Below, piece after piece: positions 62,645 through 64,000 of a stretch of 64,000 nt of DNA (its first letter is position 1; each line of letters begins with the position of its first letter). Below the pieces are notes generated by a model, which saw nothing but the letters and a program-made list of their open reading frames with translations, ran no database searches and was not told where the DNA came from. Origin of the DNA: an uncultured bacterium (GTDB lineage: Bacteria > Bacillota > Clostridia > Lachnospirales > Lachnospiraceae). A program made the position numbers and the translations under genes. The stretch spans positions 1 to 64,000 of the forward strand of contig CAJMQE010000003.1 in NCBI GenBank assembly GCA_905215405.1. The letters run 5' to 3'.

Positions 62645-63628
62645 TTACTCGAAAATGTCAGGATAGAGAATGTGAGCGATATATTCATAACTCTGATCCC
62701 ATTTATTGTTCGGTTTGTAGTGGAAAAGATTCTTTGGAAGTACGACATAATGTTCATTGCGAACAGCTTTTAGCTGACTCCAGGCAGGATTAGACAACAT
62801 ATTATTTTCCATAAAGGCAAGTGCTTTGCTTTCATCGCCCATGGTAAGAACGAAAATGTAATCTGGATCTTCAGTAATCACTTCTTCTACACTCAGGTCT
62901 TCAAGCAGAGATGGGTGATTGTCCACTACATTATTACAGTGGAATTCACTTAAGATCGCACCGGCAATCGTGTCTGTTCCTTTTGCCTTTACCCCGGAAG
63001 AATACGCACGGAGCAGCAGAACAGAGGGAGTGGAATCCGCTGGAATCTGGGATTTGATCGCTTCAATATGGGATCGGATATCTGCAACATTTTGCTGGTA
63101 CAGGTCAGCACGATCGTTCACTCTGCAGAACTGCGTCATGACTTGATCGTAATCATCAAACGTGTCGATGGTAAAATATCCATATGAAATCCCCATGTTG
63201 TCCAGTGATGAGGCAAGATCCAGATGACTGGAAAGTGAAGCGGTCAGAATCACATAATCAGGATTCAGAGCAACGATCTTTTCCAGGCTGGGAGCTTCTA
63301 CAGTTCCAACAGCTTCGACATCATCCGAAAGAGAAAAGCTGCGGTCATCAAGGACATCCTGTGTGACGCCGACCAGCGATCCGCCGGAAAGCATCCAACA
63401 CTCAGCAAAAGATCCATAAAGAGAGACAACACGCGCATTTTCTGGAAGTGTGACAGTATTTCCAAGGGAGTCTGTTATAGAGGTATCCTGTGTGTTCTCT
63501 GTCTGAGCAGCTCCGGATGACTGACTGGTATTACCAGCACAGCCACCTGTTATCAGAGCAATGGACAGACAAAAGCACAGTACGACAAAAATAGTGCTTC
63601 TTTTTTTCCAATTACTTTTTGTTTTCAT
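62645..63628 (-). CDS. Iron-siderophore-type substrate-binding lipoprotein
   Basis: A 327-residue lipoprotein with a signal peptide and lipobox (LITGGC) followed by a Ser/Thr/Gln-rich linker. The PeripBP_2 fold is split into two lobes (RVVSLYGSFAECWMLSGGSLVG, VEAPSLEKIVALNPDYVIL, and a C-terminal lobe ending ILYPDIFE). It delivers the ligand to the FecCD permease encoded downstream. There are no unusual metal-binding clusters. The upstream sulfite-reductase-like gene ends only 16 bases before it, so both belong to one transcript. Confidence 0.93.
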   Translation of the reverse strand: MKTKSNWKKRSTIFVVLCFCLSIALITGGCAGNTSQSSGAAQTENTQDTSITDSLGNTVTLPENARVVSLYGSFAECWMLSGGSLVGVTQDVLDDRSFSLSDDVEAVGTVEAPSLEKIVALNPDYVILTASLSSHLDLASSLDNMGISYGYFTIDTFDDYDQVMTQFCRVNDRADLYQQNVADIRSHIEAIKSQIPADSTPSVLLLRAYSSGVKAKGTDTIAGAILSEFHCNNVVDNHPSLLEDLSVEEVITEDPDYIFVLTMGDESKALAFMENNMLSNPAWSQLKAVRNEHYVVLPKNLFHYKPNNKWDQSYEYIAHILYPDIFE

Positions 63629-63644
63629 TTTAATTTTCCTATTC

Positions 63645-64000
63645 TTATTCTCTTACCATAACTTCTTTTGCAATAATCTCATCTTTTCGTTTAAGCAGAT
63701 CATCGCTGAATATGGCTTCTTCAAATTTATCCACACCTACACGGTCCATAGCGGATCCAAGACGTTCTTTTTTGTATGCATTTTCCTTGAACCAAAGCAT
63801 TGTTTTTTCAAGAATAGGTCTGATCTCATCCTCTTTGACCAATCGGTTCAGAGGAGTACCCATGCGGGATGTCTTACCCCATGTTCCACCAACATAGATC
63901 TGGTATAATACTTCGGATTCATGGGCAACAGCCTTAAATGGACAGACACCGGTACAGACACCACAGGATCTGCAGATCTCTTCATCGATGTGCATTTTTC
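63645..64000 (-). CDS. Sulfite/nitrite-reductase-like iron-sulfur protein, partial
   Basis: The gene runs off the right edge; only its C-terminal 118 residues are seen and the N-terminus is outside. The visible part has a 4Fe-4S motif (CRSCGVCTGVCPFKA) followed by a segment like the C-terminus of sulfite and nitrite reductase half-domains: YVGGTWGKTSRMG, RLVKEDEIRPILEK and a YKKERLG..DRVG stretch. Such proteins bind siroheme beside the cluster. It is the first gene seen of an operon with a FecBCD transporter and LysR regulator, an unusual pairing. A simple ferredoxin-fused redox protein remains possible. Confidence 0.75.
   Translation of the reverse strand, partial: KMHIDEEICRSCGVCTGVCPFKAVAHESEVLYQIYVGGTWGKTSRMGTPLNRLVKEDEIRPILEKTMLWFKENAYKKERLGSAMDRVGVDKFEEAIFSDDLLKRKDEIIAKEVMVRE

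Overview
The window looks like chromosomal DNA from an anaerobic Clostridia bacterium, most likely Lachnospiraceae. The DNA is moderately AT-rich. Several genes start with TTG or GTG and carry strong Shine-Dalgarno sites. The gene content also fits: Rex, rubrerythrin, a glycyl-radical spare-part protein, a cobalamin-dependent methionine synthase with a separate activation protein, T-box and TPP leaders, and pectin/rhamnogalacturonan enzymes. The genus is not settled from sequence alone. I see no rRNA, tRNA, CRISPR array, transposase, integrase or phage gene, so this is core chromosome rather than an island.

Layout. (1) 1-2808: a thiamine salvage operon (thiamine-binding protein, thiM, thiE, HAD phosphatase). 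(2) 3037-5680: a zinc-ribbon membrane protein, a 16-bp tandem repeat array, then a Crp/Fnr regulator with a palindrome in its own promoter and a small redox-type protein. (3) 5856-10053: a secreted cell-wall hydrolase, a YbaK-type deacylase, then a TPP riboswitch driving thiD-cytX. (4) 10156-19163: envelope and miscellaneous genes (two D,D-carboxypeptidases, a NAGPA-domain protein, YdcF, two Gfo/Idh/MocA dehydrogenases, an AlkD-like protein, a patatin). (5) 19209-24139: a threonine T-box, a small membrane protein and thrS, then a GH105 unsaturated uronyl hydrolase, a cupin and a coiled-coil J-domain protein. (6) 24313-30158, minus strand: a CLC antiporter with fluoride-type motifs coupled to a CYTH protein, HU, an ABC-F protein and a two-gene ABC exporter. 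(7) 30381-47556: DEAD-box helicase, aldo/keto reductase, GrcA-like protein, M20 peptidase, split methionine synthase, rex, acpS, nnrDE, alr, an apparently orphan mazF, a CorC/HlyC protein behind a long leader, and an O-acetylhomoserine sulfhydrylase. (8) 47762-51626: rubrerythrin, an ABC permease/ATPase pair, ilvN-ilvC. (9) 51899-59644: a MerR regulator, a MerR-type promoter, a 1948-residue cell-surface pectin esterase and a FliD-like protein. (10) 59844-64000, minus strand: a truncated sulfite-reductase-like gene, a FecBCD-type uptake system and a LysR regulator.

How the genes work together. ThiM, ThiE, ThiD and CytX form a thiamine salvage route (imported hydroxymethylpyrimidine plus thiazole alcohol); thiC and thiG are not in the window. 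The surface pectin esterase combines one pectin methylesterase with two rhamnogalacturonan-acetylesterase-type SGNH domains. The cytoplasmic GH105 enzyme would act on the unsaturated oligosaccharides released after lyase cleavage. MetH, its activation protein and the sulfhydrylase form a methionine block.

Most novel points: the MerR regulator directly upstream of a MerR-architecture promoter for the pectin esterase; the long structured leader before the CorC gene; a 16-bp array whose units alternate between a perfect -10-like hexamer and a degenerate version, lying upstream of a regulator; a MazF with no recognisable antitoxin; and a sulfite-reductase-like protein placed in one operon with a FecBCD transporter.
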